The position numbers and the translations under genes were made by a program. Shown piece by piece: positions 17,904-27,285 of a stretch of 64,000 nucleotides of DNA. The notes below the pieces were generated by a model that had not been told where the DNA came from, did no database searches, and saw only the letters and a list, made by a program, of their open reading frames with translations. The first letter of the stretch is position 1. Every line of letters begins with the position of its first letter. Source of the stretch: Clostridia bacterium (GTDB lineage: Bacteria > Bacillota > Clostridia > Christensenellales > Aristaeellaceae); NCBI GenBank assembly GCA_017524725.1, contig JAFXUZ010000093.1, forward strand, positions 1 through 64,000. The letters run 5' to 3'.

Positions 17904-18395
17904 TTACGGACCGGGATCGCCGGCGGGGCCGGGAAGCGGGTCTTCAAAGCGTCGGAGCCGTTTTTCGAAGAGGGAGTTTTCCAGCCCCTCGGCCATGCTT
18001 TTGTCCAGGCAGTGGACCTTAAGGACGTTCCCTTCCGCCTTCAGGGTGATGGTGCCGGGAGTGAGGGTTATGGAATCGGCCAGGATGGTGCGGAGGATGG
18101 GGGAACGCAGACCGGTGGTGAAAGTGACGATGCAGGGCTCGGGAACGTATTTCTGGCTGTAGATGAAGCGCAGCAGGCGGAAATTGGCCCGGACGATCTC
18201 GCCGAGCAGGAAAGCGAAATAGGCTGCCGCAAGCGGAAGGGTCCTGAGGAAGCGCAATTCTCTTTTGAAGGAGTAACCGAGAAAACGGCAGCAGAACGCA
18301 AACAGCGCCGCAGATACCAGCAGGGAAAACAGCACGGCCTCCGCGGTAAATCTGCCGCAGAAGCATATGAACAGACCGATGAACACAAAAACCAT
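17904..18395 (-). CDS. mnhE: Mrp antiporter subunit E, first gene of the operon
   Basis: The start is taken at ATG 18395 (MVFVFIGLFIC) because GGAGGG lies 6 bases upstream; the frame is open further up but that part is not MnhE-like. The resulting 163-residue length is normal. Two N-terminal helices are followed by the MnhE signature LLGEIVRANFRLLRFIYS and a soluble C-terminal domain with SPILRTILADSITLTPGTIT, typical for the family. It is the promoter-proximal gene of the ten-gene operon; a gap of 53 bases separates it from mnhF. Confidence 0.9.
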   Translation of the reverse strand: MVFVFIGLFICFCGRFTAEAVLFSLLVSAALFAFCCRFLGYSFKRELRFLRTLPLAAAYFAFLLGEIVRANFRLLRFIYSQKYVPEPCIVTFTTGLRSPILRTILADSITLTPGTITLKAEGNVLKVHCLDKSMAEGLENSLFEKRLRRFEDPLPGPAGDPGP

Positions 18396-18489
18396 TTCAG
18401 CCCTCCGAATGACGGAAACGACCTGAAGCCCGGCGGATAGAAAAAAAGCGGGAAGACGGCTGTTTCTCAGGCTTTCCCATAACACGTTT

Positions 18490-18518
18490 ATTGTACGATA
18501 GCGGCGGGAAAAAGTCAA
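18490..18518 (-). promoter_or_regulatory. Sigma-A promoter of the Mrp operon
   Basis: On the minus strand TTGACT (18518-18513) and TACAAT (18495-18490) are spaced by 17 bases, leaving a leader of about 90 bases before mnhE. The rest of the 320-base gap between mnhE and aroK contains only the aroK terminator; I see nothing else in it. Confidence 0.8.
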
Positions 18519-18679
18519 CGAAAGCACATGCGGGAGAAGAGGATTTGCGGGCAGGGGCGGGAAAGGGAAGCGCGTTTCCGCACCGCATGCGTCTTCCGGA
18601 CGGCGAAAGCCCGACCGCAGCGCCTTGGGCGTGCCTGCTTCCCAATTTGTAAGCGTCCGCGCCGCAAAAAAGCGCGAAA

Positions 18680-18704
18680 ATAAAAAACCGCCCTTCGGCG
18701 GCGG
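18680..18704 (-). terminator. Terminator of aroK
   Basis: CCGCC, loop GAAG, GGCGG followed by TTTTTTATTTT on the minus strand, 12 bases after the aroK stop. Confidence 0.8.
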
Positions 18705-18715
18705 GAAGCGGCACT

Positions 18716-19261
18716 TCAGGGGGCGGGTGCGGCGGGGTTTCCCCACTCCCTGGTGATGTTTTCCGCGATCTCGGTCAGGTTTTTGAGCCCGATGGCAAAA
18801 CCCTTGGAATTGTCCAGGCGATAGTCGGCGGCGGCTTTGTAAAAGCCGATCTGCCGGTTGTATTCGTCGATGATATCCTCGTGGCTGCCGCCCTGCAGTG
18901 TGGGCCTACGGTCGGTCCTGATGTCGGACAGGATCTGGTCGAGGGGACGGTCGATATGGACGATGACGCCGTGGTTTTTCATGATGGTCACATTGACATT
19001 GTCGTTGCAGATGCCCCCGCCGGTGGAAACGACGCAGGGATCTTCGCCGGCAAGTTCCATCAATGCGCCGGTCTCGGCGTTTCGGAAGATATCCTCGCCC
19101 AGCGCGGCATAGATGGCGTTTACGGAGGGCATACCGAGCATTTCGCATACCCGCTGGTCCGTATCGACAAAACGGAGATTCATATTCTGGGCCAGTTTGC
19201 GGCCAAGACTGGTCTTGCCGGCCCCCGCCATGCCGACGATGAAAATATGAACTTTCAGCAT
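18716..19261 (-). CDS. aroK: Shikimate kinase
   Basis: A 181-residue P-loop kinase that phosphorylates shikimate to shikimate 3-phosphate in chorismate and aromatic amino acid synthesis. Walker A is GMAGAGKTS (residues ~10-18), the shikimate-binding Asp-Asp-type region is FVDTDQRV (~32-39), and the substrate-binding triple glycine is STGGGICNDN (~81-90). The lid arginine lies in RTDRRPTLQG (~115-124). Length fits monofunctional AroK/AroL. It is monocistronic, with its own promoter and terminator and no aro neighbours. Confidence 0.92.
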   Translation of the reverse strand: MLKVHIFIVGMAGAGKTSLGRKLAQNMNLRFVDTDQRVCEMLGMPSVNAIYAALGEDIFRNAETGALMELAGEDPCVVSTGGGICNDNVNVTIMKNHGVIVHIDRPLDQILSDIRTDRRPTLQGGSHEDIIDEYNRQIGFYKAAADYRLDNSKGFAIGLKNLTEIAENITREWGNPAAPAP

Positions 19262-19338
19262 GCGTTATCCCCCCTGATAAGGATCGTCCGGGGCCGGAGA
19301 TGAAAAAAACGAAACAAAAAAGGCGTTCTGTTTAAATA

Positions 19339-19367
19339 AGTATATCATACCCGCCGCTTTGATGCAA
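19339..19367 (-). promoter_or_regulatory. Promoter of aroK
   Basis: On the minus strand TTGCAT (19367-19362), a 17-base spacer and TATACT (19344-19339), about 78 bases upstream of the start. Confidence 0.75.
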
Positions 19368-19477
19368 GAAAAACATCACGATATGTAATGGCGCGGCACG
19401 GATATCCGTCGAAAAACAATATTCCTCCGTATCTTTGAGCCTTGCGGCGGGCGGGAAAATGAAAAAGACCGAAAAAA

Positions 19478-19512
19478 AAACAAAAACCCCGCGCGGCTGC
19501 CGCCGCGCGGGG
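19478..19512 (-). terminator. Strong terminator of mscS
   Basis: CCCCGCGCGGC pairs perfectly with GCCGCGCGGGG around a 4-base loop and is followed on the minus strand by TTTTTGTTTTTTTTT. Confidence 0.88.
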
Positions 19513-19544
19513 ATTGCGGCAAAAAGCCGCCGCAGCGCCGTTGT

Positions 19545-20333
19545 TTACGCCTTGTCGTTCACCACACGCAGGGCCGGCGCCTTGACGCCCCTGGCAGCAA
19601 AGGCTTCCACGATGCTCTGGTTCAGTTCAAAGTACAGATCCCAGTAGCTTTCCGTTTTGCACCAGACGCGGACAGTGAATTCCATGGCTTCGTTGGATCC
19701 GCCGCTGATGTGGGCGAAGGGCGCCGGGTCCGGAAGGGCGAATTTGCTCTGGGCTACCGCGTCCAGGATGCACTGCTGGATCTCCGCGGGCTTTTCCGAT
19801 TTGGCGCAGGAAAACACCAGGTCAACCCTGCGCACGGGCTCTGCGGTGTAATCCACCACGTTGGAATTCATCAGGCTGCCGTTGGGGACGGTGACGCGCT
19901 TGTTGTCGATGGTGAGGATCACGGTGTAAAAGAGGTTGATGGAATGAACGATCCCGCTGGCCCCCGCCGCGTCCACATAGTCGCCTACGTTGAACGGGCG
20001 GAGGATCATCAGCAGGATGCCGCCGGCCAGGTTGCTCAAAGCGCCCTGCAGGGCCAGGCCGATCGCCACGCCGGCGGAAGCCAGCAGCGCGATCACCTGG
20101 GCCATCGGCACGCCCAGGATGCCTATCACCGCGATGATCAGCATGACGTACAGAAGCCACTTGATGAGGTTCAGGGTAAACCGGGTCACGGTCTGGTCCA
20201 GTTTCTCAAAGCCCTTGAGCTTGCGAAGCAACTTCATTACGTACTTGATCAGGAAGAATCCGACGACCGCGACGATGATCGCCAGCACGATACTGCCGCC
20301 TGCGCTTGTGAGCATGTCCGTGATTTTATTCAT
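19545..20333 (-). CDS. mscS: Small-conductance mechanosensitive channel, MscS family
   Basis: The start is the ATG at 20333 (MNKITDML), preceded by AGGAGG; longer frames lack a ribosome binding site. The 262-residue product has three membrane helices (about 13-35, 53-75, 80-110). The third contains the pore-lining pattern GVAIGLALQGALSNLAGG. Next come the MscS beta domain (RPFNVGDYVDAAG, VTVPNGSLMNSNVV) and the C-terminal cytoplasmic domain. It releases solutes on hypo-osmotic shock. It is a single-gene unit divergent from buk. Confidence 0.93.
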   Translation of the reverse strand: MNKITDMLTSAGGSIVLAIIVAVVGFFLIKYVMKLLRKLKGFEKLDQTVTRFTLNLIKWLLYVMLIIAVIGILGVPMAQVIALLASAGVAIGLALQGALSNLAGGILLMILRPFNVGDYVDAAGASGIVHSINLFYTVILTIDNKRVTVPNGSLMNSNVVDYTAEPVRRVDLVFSCAKSEKPAEIQQCILDAVAQSKFALPDPAPFAHISGGSNEAMEFTVRVWCKTESYWDLYFELNQSIVEAFAARGVKAPALRVVNDKA

Positions 20334-20381
20334 GATGCCGCCTCCTGTGTGTTTGATATGGAAGTGTTCTTTGATGGCTTC

Positions 20382-20410
20382 ATTATACACCAGTGCGCGG
20401 CAGGCGACAA
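20382..20410 (-). promoter_or_regulatory. Promoter of mscS
   Basis: On the minus strand TTGTCG (20410-20405), a 17-base spacer and TATAAT (20387-20382). Confidence 0.78.
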
Positions 20411-20535
20411 GTGTTTTCCGCGTGCGGACGGCGGGAGGAACCCATGTTTTAAGCGGAAATACTCCAATTGTGGATAAACCGCTGTACCGGAATTGTTTTT
20501 TGCTTTCGGCTGCCGCACTGCGCTGCGCGGACTTA

Positions 20536-20564
20536 TTGAAAGCGGGGCCGGAAGGTAGTAAAAT
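20536..20564 (+). promoter_or_regulatory. Promoter of buk-pta
   Basis: TTGAAA (20536-20541), 17 bases, TAAAAT (20559-20564). It lies 53 bases before the buk start and diverges from the mscS promoter. Confidence 0.75.
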
Positions 20565-20617
20565 ACTGTCGGTCCCAAGCCGGAGGATATCCGGCATTCG
20601 GCCGGTGAGGAACAAAT

Positions 20618-21730
20618 ATGGAAAAAAAGTACACCCTGCTGATCATCAATCCGGGTTCGACCTCCACAAAGATCAGCCTTTTTGAAAATGAGACCCCGCG
20701 GTTTGAAAAGAGCGTTTTTCACGATGCTCCCGTATTGCTTCAGTATCCCCACGTCAACGACCAGGTGCCTTTCCGTTACGGGGTCATCCTGGACATCCTG
20801 AAGGAGGAAGGGGTGGATCCCGCCGGGATCGACGTATTCGTCGGCCGCGGCGGCAGCGCGTGCACCCAGCCCGGCGGTGTGACGGAGATCGACCGGAAGC
20901 TGTATGACGACACTGAAAAGGCGGTGGGCGGCAGCGAGCATCCTGCCAAACTCGGCGTTATGCTGGCCTGGAAATTTGCCCGGGCTTACGGCAGAAAGGC
21001 GTACACCCTGAACCCCACCAACGTGGACGAGTTCTGCGATTACGCCAGGCTTACGGGCATCCGCGGCGTGTACCGCGTATCCCATTCCCATGTGCTGAAC
21101 CAAAAGGCTGTGGCGGAATTCGACGCGGAGGCCATGGGCAGGCGCTATGAGGAATGCAGGTTCATTGTGGCGCATATCGACGGGGGAATCACCGTCAGCG
21201 CCCACGACAGGGGACGCATGGTGGACGGAAGCATGGGGGCTGACGGGGAAGGACCGTTTTCTCCCACCCGCATCGGCTACGTGCCCCTGCCTGCGCTGCT
21301 GGATTACATCGAGAAGCATTCTGCGGACGACGTGCGGCTCCTGTGTACCAGATCCGGCGGGTTCGTGAGCCTGTTTGGCACCTCCAATTCCGATACGATC
21401 CATGCTCTGGTCGAAGCGGGGGACAGGAAAGCGTCGCTGGTCTGGAACACGATGATCTACCAGATATGCAAATACATCGGCGAAATGAGCGCCGTGCTTT
21501 GCGGCAGGGTGGACGCGATCCTGCTTACCGGCGGCCTGATGCGGTTTGACGATATCGCCGCGGGGATCCGCGAACGCTGCGGATGGATTGCGCCGGTGCG
21601 CGTATATCCGGGGGAAATGGAACAGGAAGCGATGGCCCTGTCGGTGCTGAAGGTGCTCCGCGGCCGGGCTGAGGCGCTGACCTATACCGGGAAGCCCGTA
21701 TGGCAGGGCTTTGAGGGTGTGACATTCTGA
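20618..21730 (+). CDS. buk: Butyrate kinase
   Basis: A 370-residue member of the acetokinase family, close to the usual Buk length of ~355. It interconverts butyryl phosphate plus ADP with butyrate plus ATP. The N-terminal nucleotide-binding motif is [17 protein letters not shown]. Other family motifs are [15 protein letters not shown] (residues ~70-84), [20 protein letters not shown] (~183-202) and ILLTGGL near residue 302. It forms an operon with the phosphotransacetylase gene 16 bases downstream. That partner looks like Pta, not phosphate butyryltransferase, so the natural acyl group could be broader than butyrate (branched-chain or acetyl). Confidence 0.9.
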   Translation: MEKKYTLLIINPGSTSTKISLFENETPRFEKSVFHDAPVLLQYPHVNDQVPFRYGVILDILKEEGVDPAGIDVFVGRGGSACTQPGGVTEIDRKLYDDTEKAVGGSEHPAKLGVMLAWKFARAYGRKAYTLNPTNVDEFCDYARLTGIRGVYRVSHSHVLNQKAVAEFDAEAMGRRYEECRFIVAHIDGGITVSAHDRGRMVDGSMGADGEGPFSPTRIGYVPLPALLDYIEKHSADDVRLLCTRSGGFVSLFGTSNSDTIHALVEAGDRKASLVWNTMIYQICKYIGEMSAVLCGRVDAILLTGGLMRFDDIAAGIRERCGWIAPVRVYPGEMEQEAMALSVLKVLRGRAEALTYTGKPVWQGFEGVTF

Positions 21731-21746
21731 TCAATGGAGGAAAACC

Positions 21747-22739
21747 ATGGGCGTGATGGAACGGGTGTGGGAAAAGGCCAGGGCGAACAAAAAACGCATC
21801 GTACTGCCGGAAGGGGACGAAGCGCGCACCGTGCAGGCCGCGGCGAAACTGAGGGATGAAGGCCTGGCGGAACCCATTCTGCTCGGCAGAGAGGAGATGG
21901 TCCGTGCCGCGGCGGATAAGACCGGGACGGACATAAGCGGCATCGCCGTGCTGGATCCCGCCGGCAGCCGGAAAAGAAACGGTTATGCCGGCGTGCTGTT
22001 TGAACTGCGGAAGGCAAAGGGGATGACGCCGGAGGAGGCCGAGAGCCTCTCCGCCGATCCCATGTATTATGGCATGCTGATGGTCAGGCAGGGGGATGCG
22101 GACGGCCTGGTTTCCGGTGCGGTCCATACCACGGGAGACATGCTTCGCCCCGTGCTGCAGATCATCAAAACCAAACCGGGCGTCAGTATCGTTTCGTCCA
22201 GTTTCCTGGTGAACTGCCAAAGGCGCGACCTGGGAGAGGGAGGGCTGATGGTGTTTGCCGACTGCGTGGTGGTGCCCTGCCCGACAGCCGAAGAACTGGC
22301 GCAGATCGCCGTTTCATCCGCCGATACCGCCCGCACGCTGTGCGGCATGGAGCCCCGGGTGGCGATGCTTTCCTTTTCCACGAAGGGAAGCGCCAGGCAT
22401 CCCCTGGCTGACAAGGTGCGGCTGGCCGCCGAGATCGCCCACAAAATGGCGCCGGACCTGAAGCTGGACGGCGAAATGCAATTGGATGCCGCCCTGGTAA
22501 AGGAAGTCGGAATGCTGAAGGCACCCGGGAGCGAAGTGGCGGGACGAGCCAACGTGCTGATCTTCCCGGACCTGCAGGCCGGAAACATCGGCTATAAACT
22601 GGTGCAGCGCATTGGCGGCGCGGAGTGTTTTGCCGTGCTCCAGGGGCTGGCCAGACCCTGCAACGATCTGTCCCGCGGATGCAGTGTTTCCGACATCGTG
22701 AATACCGCCGCACTTACCGCGGTGCAGGCCGCGGAATAA
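21747..22739 (+). CDS. pta: Phosphate acetyltransferase
   Basis: A 330-residue enzyme of the PTA/PTB family that exchanges CoA and phosphate on acyl groups, giving the acyl phosphate used by the adjacent kinase. Typical Pta motifs are [18 protein letters not shown] at residues ~15-32, [17 protein letters not shown] (~116-132), [10 protein letters not shown] (~208-217) and the C-terminal [20 protein letters not shown]. The length and [15 protein letters not shown] signature fit single-domain Pta and not Ptb (~300 residues). GGAGG lies before the ATG. The pair buk-pta supplies substrate-level ATP. Confidence 0.9.
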   Translation: MGVMERVWEKARANKKRIVLPEGDEARTVQAAAKLRDEGLAEPILLGREEMVRAAADKTGTDISGIAVLDPAGSRKRNGYAGVLFELRKAKGMTPEEAESLSADPMYYGMLMVRQGDADGLVSGAVHTTGDMLRPVLQIIKTKPGVSIVSSSFLVNCQRRDLGEGGLMVFADCVVVPCPTAEELAQIAVSSADTARTLCGMEPRVAMLSFSTKGSARHPLADKVRLAAEIAHKMAPDLKLDGEMQLDAALVKEVGMLKAPGSEVAGRANVLIFPDLQAGNIGYKLVQRIGGAECFAVLQGLARPCNDLSRGCSVSDIVNTAALTAVQAAE

Positions 22740-22755
22740 AAAAGCAAAAAAATAT

Positions 22756-22837
22756 GGGCTGTGAAAGAAAGGCATTGAGAACCTGCCTCCCGTCACAGTC
22801 CCTTTAAAACGGATGCGCTTTTCCGGCATGCGCATCC
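22756..22837 (+). terminator. Hairpins after pta, possible terminator
   Basis: GGGCTGTGA (22756-22764) can pair with TCACAGTCCC (22793-22802), followed by TTTAAAA. A second perfect 8-bp hairpin (GGATGCGC/GCGCATCC) lies at 22811-22837. The T-tract is poor, so assignment is tentative. Confidence 0.4.
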
Positions 22838-22879
22838 CTTCCTGTCCGATGAATAAAAATCGAAGCAAGGATCGGTATC

Positions 22880-22929
22880 AAAAAGAAGGATCCCGCCAAG
22901 CCCTCCGGCTCGCCTGGATCCTTCTTTTT
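22880..22929. terminator. Bidirectional terminator between pta and rplS
   Basis: AAAAAGAAGGATCC and GGATCCTTCTTTTT form a perfect 14-bp inverted repeat with A/T-tracts on both sides, 50 bases beyond the rplS stop. It can end rplS on the minus strand and transcription from pta on the plus strand. Confidence 0.85.
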
Positions 22930-22979
22930 GGGGCCTGTTACAGCCCATTGCTTTTTCCCTTTAGTCCGGTATGGGCCTG

Positions 22980-23330
22980 TCAGCGGCGGCCAAGTTCCTT
23001 GATCTTGGCGGCCTTGCCCTGGCGTTCCCTCAGGTAATAGAGTTTCGCCCTGCGGACCTTGCCCCTGCGGATGACCTGTACAGAGTCGACCCTGGGGGAA
23101 TGAAGCGGGAAAGTGCGTTCCACGCCGATGCCGTAGGAAACACGGCGGACGGTGAACGTTTCGCGGCTGGAACCGTTGCGCTTTGCGATCACGGTGCCCT
23201 CGAACGCCTGAAGGCGTTCGCGGCTGCCTTCAACGACCTTGACCTGTACGCGGACAGTATCGCCGACATTGAAAGAAGGCAGATCGGAACGGAGCTGCGC
23301 CTGCTCGATGGAGCGGATGATTTCGCTCAT
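22980..23330 (-). CDS. rplS: 50S ribosomal protein L19
   Basis: Start at ATG 23330 ([10 protein letters not shown]) after GGAGG, giving 116 residues, the family norm. Conserved motifs are [29 protein letters not shown] and [18 protein letters not shown], with the basic C-terminal [19 protein letters not shown]19 sits at the interface of the 30S and 50S subunits. In many genomes rplS follows trmD and rimM; here it is a single-gene unit with its own promoter and terminator. Confidence 0.96.
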   Translation of the reverse strand: MSEIIRSIEQAQLRSDLPSFNVGDTVRVQVKVVEGSRERLQAFEGTVIAKRNGSSRETFTVRRVSYGIGVERTFPLHSPRVDSVQVIRRGKVRRAKLYYLRERQGKAAKIKELGRR

Positions 23331-23409
23331 GGTGGTGTCCTCCTTCCTCATAGACGTTCATGCATGGCAATTTGGCACATGCAGCGGACCGTCCGTTGAC
23401 ACAAGGGTT

Positions 23410-23439
23410 ATTATAACACAGCTTCCATGGGAGGAGCAA
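23410..23439 (-). promoter_or_regulatory. Promoter of rplS
   Basis: On the minus strand TTGCTC (23439-23434), an 18-base spacer and a perfect TATAAT (23415-23410), 80 bases upstream of rplS. Confidence 0.65.
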
Positions 23440-23513
23440 GGATTTTTTTTGTTTTTTTCCGGGAGACACCCGGTTTTTTTACTCTTTTTCGGCGAAATGA
23501 TACGGGAAAATCA

Positions 23514-23542
23514 TTGCAAAGGAAATAATAATATGATAATAT
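23514..23542 (+). promoter_or_regulatory. Likely promoter of tig
   Basis: TTGCAA (23514-23519), 17 bases, TAATAT (23537-23542) in an A/T-rich patch 70 bases before tig. The -10 matches at four of six positions. Confidence 0.5.
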
Positions 23543-23612
23543 GTCTGTCAGTGCTCTTTGATGATACGGGGCACAAAGAAGCCGAACTTTGGCTCGATAC
23601 GGAGGGTTATCC

Positions 23613-25031
23613 ATGGCTTATAACGTAGAAAAAATTTCCGGCAATCAGGTGAAGATCAATTTTGAAGTCGCGGCCGACAAATTCGAAGAGGCGATGCAGA
23701 AGGCATACCTCAAAATGAGGGGCCGCATCAATATCCCCGGTTTCCGCAGGGGCAGGGCACCCAGGAAGCTGATCGAAAATATGTACGGCGAGTCTGTATT
23801 TCATGAGGAAGCGCTGGACGTGCTTTTCCCGGACGTGTACACCGAGGCTGTGGACGCTGAAGGACTGAAGACGGTGGACCGCCCCGCCCTGGACGAAATC
23901 GCCCAGATCGGCTCCGGCAAGGAACTGAAGTTCAGCGTCAAGGTATTCGTCAGCCCCGATATCGAACTGGGCAGCTACAAGGGCCTGAAGGCTGTAAAGT
24001 ATGTTCACACGGTCACCGACGAGGAGATCGACTTAAGGATCGGACAGGACGTGGACAAGGCGACCACCACCCAGGATGTGACGGACCGTGCCCTTGAAAA
24101 CGGCGACGTGGCGAACCTGGATTACGCCGGCACCGTTGACGGCGTGGCCTTTGCCGGCGGCACCGCCCAGGGCCAGACCCTGGAGATCGGCAGCGGTACT
24201 TTCATCCCCGGCTTCGAGGAGCAGATGGTGGGCATGAATATCGGCGAGGAAAAGGACCTGAAGGTCTCCTTCCCCGAAAATTACCAGGCAGAGGAACTGG
24301 CAGGCAAGGAAGCTGTCTTCCATGTGAAGCTCAATTCCATTCAGGCCAAGATCAAGCCCGAACTGGATGATGAATTCGCCGCCGACGTTTCCGAATTTGC
24401 CACTTTCGCCGAATACAGGGAGGACATCCGCCGCCAGCTCCAGGAGAAGGCCGACAAAAACGCGGATACCGAAATGGAAAACTCCCTCCTGCAGAGCGCG
24501 GTGGACGCCAGCGACTGCGATATCCCCGAGGCTATGATCGAAAGCGAACTGGATACCATCATGCGCGAAATGCAGATGCGCATGGCTTACCAGGGACTGC
24601 GCATGGAAGATTTCCTGCGTTATACCGGCCAGACCGAGGAGCAGATGCGCGAGAATTACCGCAGCGAGGCCCATAACCGCGTCAAGACCCAGCTGGTCCT
24701 GGAAGCCATCGGCAAGGCCGAAAACATCCAGGTATCCGATGAGGAAGTCGACGGAGCCATAAAGGAAGAGGCCGAAAGGGAAGGCCGTGAATTTGAAGAG
24801 TTCAAAAAGTCCCTGAACGAGCGCCAGGTGGAATACCTGCGCGAGAACGCCGTGATCCGCAAGACCGTGGACCTGATCAAGTCCAGCGCGTCTGTGGAAG
24901 AGAAGAACGAATCCGAAAGGGTGAGCGCCGCGGATGCCGTGAACGCCGTCCAGCAGGCGGCGGAAGCCATGGAGACTGTTGAGGAAGCGGCCGACGCGGC
25001 TGAGGAAGCCGAAGACAGCGAAAACAACTGA
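23613..25031 (+). CDS. tig: Trigger factor, ribosome-associated chaperone and prolyl isomerase
   Basis: The ATG at 23613 (MAYNVEKISG) follows GGAGGG at 6 bases and gives 472 residues. Residues 1-110 form the ribosome-binding domain with the tail signature IPGFRRGRAPRKLIENMYG (G-F-R-x-G-x-x-P). Residues ~150-240 are the FKBP-type PPIase domain (DVANLDYAGTVDGVAFAGG, FIPGFEEQMVGMNIGEEK). The rest is the helical chaperone arm domain. The last ~40 residues are an Ala/Glu-rich tail beyond the usual end. It heads the tig-clpP-clpX-lon block. Confidence 0.95.
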   Translation: MAYNVEKISGNQVKINFEVAADKFEEAMQKAYLKMRGRINIPGFRRGRAPRKLIENMYGESVFHEEALDVLFPDVYTEAVDAEGLKTVDRPALDEIAQIGSGKELKFSVKVFVSPDIELGSYKGLKAVKYVHTVTDEEIDLRIGQDVDKATTTQDVTDRALENGDVANLDYAGTVDGVAFAGGTAQGQTLEIGSGTFIPGFEEQMVGMNIGEEKDLKVSFPENYQAEELAGKEAVFHVKLNSIQAKIKPELDDEFAADVSEFATFAEYREDIRRQLQEKADKNADTEMENSLLQSAVDASDCDIPEAMIESELDTIMREMQMRMAYQGLRMEDFLRYTGQTEEQMRENYRSEAHNRVKTQLVLEAIGKAENIQVSDEEVDGAIKEEAEREGREFEEFKKSLNERQVEYLRENAVIRKTVDLIKSSASVEEKNESERVSAADAVNAVQQAAEAMETVEEAADAAEEAEDSENN

Positions 25032-25046
25032 TCGGATGTCATGCTT

Positions 25047-25080
25047 CTCCCGCGGCATACGTTTGCCGCGGGAGATTTAT
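25047..25080 (+). terminator. Hairpin after tig
   Basis: CTCCCGCGGCA and TGCCGCGGGAG form a perfect 11-bp stem followed by ATTTAT. The short T-tract suggests partial read-through into clpP. Confidence 0.6.
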
Positions 25081-25157
25081 CAGGTGACCATCCTCCGCGC
25101 ATCGCAGGAGGCCTTAAGCCTGAAGTAAAGCGTTCCTGAAAGGAAAGGAGAAACATC

Positions 25158-25757
25158 GTGTCTCTTATACCGTATGTTATCGAACAGACCGCTCATGGTG
25201 AGCGGGCCAGCGATATTTATTCCAGACTGCTCAAGGACCGGGTTGTTTTCCTTGGCAGCGAGATCAACGACCAGGTAGCCAATTCCGTCGTGGCCCAGCT
25301 CCTGTTCCTGGAGACAGACAACCCCGACGCGGATATCAACCTGTATATCAATTCCCCCGGCGGATCCGTGACGGCGGGCATGGCCATTTATGACACCATG
25401 AACTACGTCAAATGTCCCGTCCGCACAGTGTGCCTCGGCATGGCGGCTTCCATGGGCGCGTTTTTGCTGATGGCCGGCGAAAAAGGGAAACGCCTGGCGC
25501 TGCCCAACAGCGAGATCATGATCCACCAGCCTTCGGGGGGTGCCTCAGGACAGTCCACGGACGTGACCATCCAGGCGGAATGGCTTTTGAAGATCAAGCA
25601 GAAGATGACCCGAATGATGAGCGAGATGACCGGCCAGCCCCTGGAGAAGGTCGCCGCCGATGTGGAGCGCGATCACTTTATGTTTGCCCAGGAAGCACTG
25701 GAATACGGCATTATCGACGAGATCTACCAGCCCAGGCCCAAGGGCCAGCGCGGCTGA
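25158..25757 (+). CDS. clpP: ATP-dependent Clp protease proteolytic subunit
   Basis: A 199-residue serine protease that forms the tetradecameric barrel used by ClpX. The catalytic triad is visible as Ser98 (GMAASMGA), His123 (MIHQPSGG) and Asp172 (ERDHF), the same numbering as Bacillus ClpP. The start is GTG, with AAAGGAG 6 bases upstream. clpX follows 30 bases downstream, so both are probably on one transcript. Confidence 0.97.
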   Translation: MSLIPYVIEQTAHGERASDIYSRLLKDRVVFLGSEINDQVANSVVAQLLFLETDNPDADINLYINSPGGSVTAGMAIYDTMNYVKCPVRTVCLGMAASMGAFLLMAGEKGKRLALPNSEIMIHQPSGGASGQSTDVTIQAEWLLKIKQKMTRMMSEMTGQPLEKVAADVERDHFMFAQEALEYGIIDEIYQPRPKGQRG

Positions 25758-25787
25758 GTCCGGAAATAACCGTAAACAGAGGTAGAT

Positions 25788-27125
25788 ATGCCCAGTAAGG
25801 ATGATTTTTCCACGCGGCGTCCGCGCTGCTCCTTCTGCGGAAAGAGCCAGTCCCAGGTAAAACGGCTGATCGTCGGCCCGGACGTCTATATCTGCGATGA
25901 ATGCGTTGCCCTGTGCCAGGAGATCATGTCCGAGGATATGGCAATGCCCGCCGGCGGGCCTCAGCTGAAGTCCAAAGGGCTGCCCAGCCCGTCGAAAATG
26001 AAGGCGATCCTCGATGAGTACGTTATCGGGCAGGAGGAAGCGAAAAAGACCCTGTGCGTGGCGGTGTACAACCACTACAAGCGTATCGGCGCCCCGGCGG
26101 GGAAGGATGACGTTGAACTGCAGAAATCCAATATCCTGATGGTGGGACCTACGGGCTGCGGCAAGACCTATCTTGCCCAGTCCCTGGCCAGGATCCTTGA
26201 TGTGCCCTTTGCCGTCGCGGACGCCACCAGCCTGACCGAAGCCGGATATGTGGGCGACGACGTCGAAAATATCCTCCTGCGCCTGATCCAGGCGGCGGGG
26301 GGCGATATCAAGGCAGCACAGAGGGGTATCGTATACATCGACGAGATCGACAAGATCGCCAAGAAAAGCGAAAATGTTTCCATCACACGCGATGTCAGCG
26401 GTGAGGGTGTGCAGCAGGCCCTGCTGAAGATCCTGGAAGGGACCGTAGCCAATGTTCCGCCCCAGGGCGGGAGAAAGCATCCCCAGCAGGAATGCATGCA
26501 GATCGACACCACCAACATCCTGTTCATCTGCGGCGGCGCTTTTGACGGCCTGACCGGCATCATCGGCCGGCGCGAGGGCAAAAAGATGATGGGCTTCGGA
26601 TCGGATCCCACCAGTGCCAAAGACAGGAACGAAGGCGACGTCCTGAGGCTGATGCGTCCCGAAGACCTGATCAAGTTCGGCCTGATCCCCGAATTTGTGG
26701 GACGCCTTCCGGTGACGGTGACCCTGGACGCACTTGACGAGGCGGCCCTGATCCGCATCCTGACCGAACCGAGAAACGCCCTGGTCAAGCAGTATCAGCG
26801 GCTGTTCGAGATGGACGGAGTCAGCCTGGAGTTTGACGAAGGATCCCTCAAGGCCATCGCAGCCAGGGCAATGGAAAGGAAAACCGGAGCCCGCGGACTG
26901 AGGTCGATCATCGAAAAAGCGCTTCTCGACACCATGTTCGAGATCCCGGGTTCCCCGGACATCGAAAAATGCCTGGTTACCGAAAAAGTGATCAGGGACG
27001 GTGAAAAGCCCGTTCTTGTCCGGGCAACGAAGGAGAACCGGAAATCGGGAAAAAAGACCGCGTCGGTGAAGGAAGCCAAAACGCCACCTCCCGCCGCCGA
27101 AAATGAGACCCTGGGCGCTGTGTGA
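25788..27125 (+). CDS. clpX: ATP-dependent Clp protease ATP-binding subunit ClpX
   Basis: The 445-residue AAA+ unfoldase starts with a C4 zinc-binding domain ([10 protein letters not shown] and CDECVALC, residues ~12-45). Walker A is [12 protein letters not shown], the pore loop [14 protein letters not shown], Walker [11 protein letters not shown], and the sensor region contains KMMGFGSD, the ClpP-docking IGF-loop area. The C-terminal ~35 residues are a Lys-rich extension not needed for the fold. It recognises tagged substrates and feeds them into ClpP. Confidence 0.97.
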   Translation: MPSKDDFSTRRPRCSFCGKSQSQVKRLIVGPDVYICDECVALCQEIMSEDMAMPAGGPQLKSKGLPSPSKMKAILDEYVIGQEEAKKTLCVAVYNHYKRIGAPAGKDDVELQKSNILMVGPTGCGKTYLAQSLARILDVPFAVADATSLTEAGYVGDDVENILLRLIQAAGGDIKAAQRGIVYIDEIDKIAKKSENVSITRDVSGEGVQQALLKILEGTVANVPPQGGRKHPQQECMQIDTTNILFICGGAFDGLTGIIGRREGKKMMGFGSDPTSAKDRNEGDVLRLMRPEDLIKFGLIPEFVGRLPVTVTLDALDEAALIRILTEPRNALVKQYQRLFEMDGVSLEFDEGSLKAIAARAMERKTGARGLRSIIEKALLDTMFEIPGSPDIEKCLVTEKVIRDGEKPVLVRATKENRKSGKKTASVKEAKTPPPAAENETLGAV

Positions 27126-27150
27126 TAAATGTCCCGTGGCTGCTTCCCGA

Positions 27151-27178
27151 AAAGCCGGAAAGCGGCCTTTTTTGAGAA
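27151..27178 (+). terminator. Weak hairpin after clpX
   Basis: GCCG and CGGC pair around GAAAG, flanked by AAAA and CTTTTTTG. The stem is short, so it is at best an attenuator between clpX and lon. Confidence 0.35.
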
Positions 27179-27285
27179 ACGCCCGCCCATGGCGCAGGAC
27201 CAGCGGACAGGCGGCAGTTTAAAACAAAGAAATGCGAACAGAGGGTGAAAAGACAAAACGACCCGTATGACGCACAGGAGGCAGC

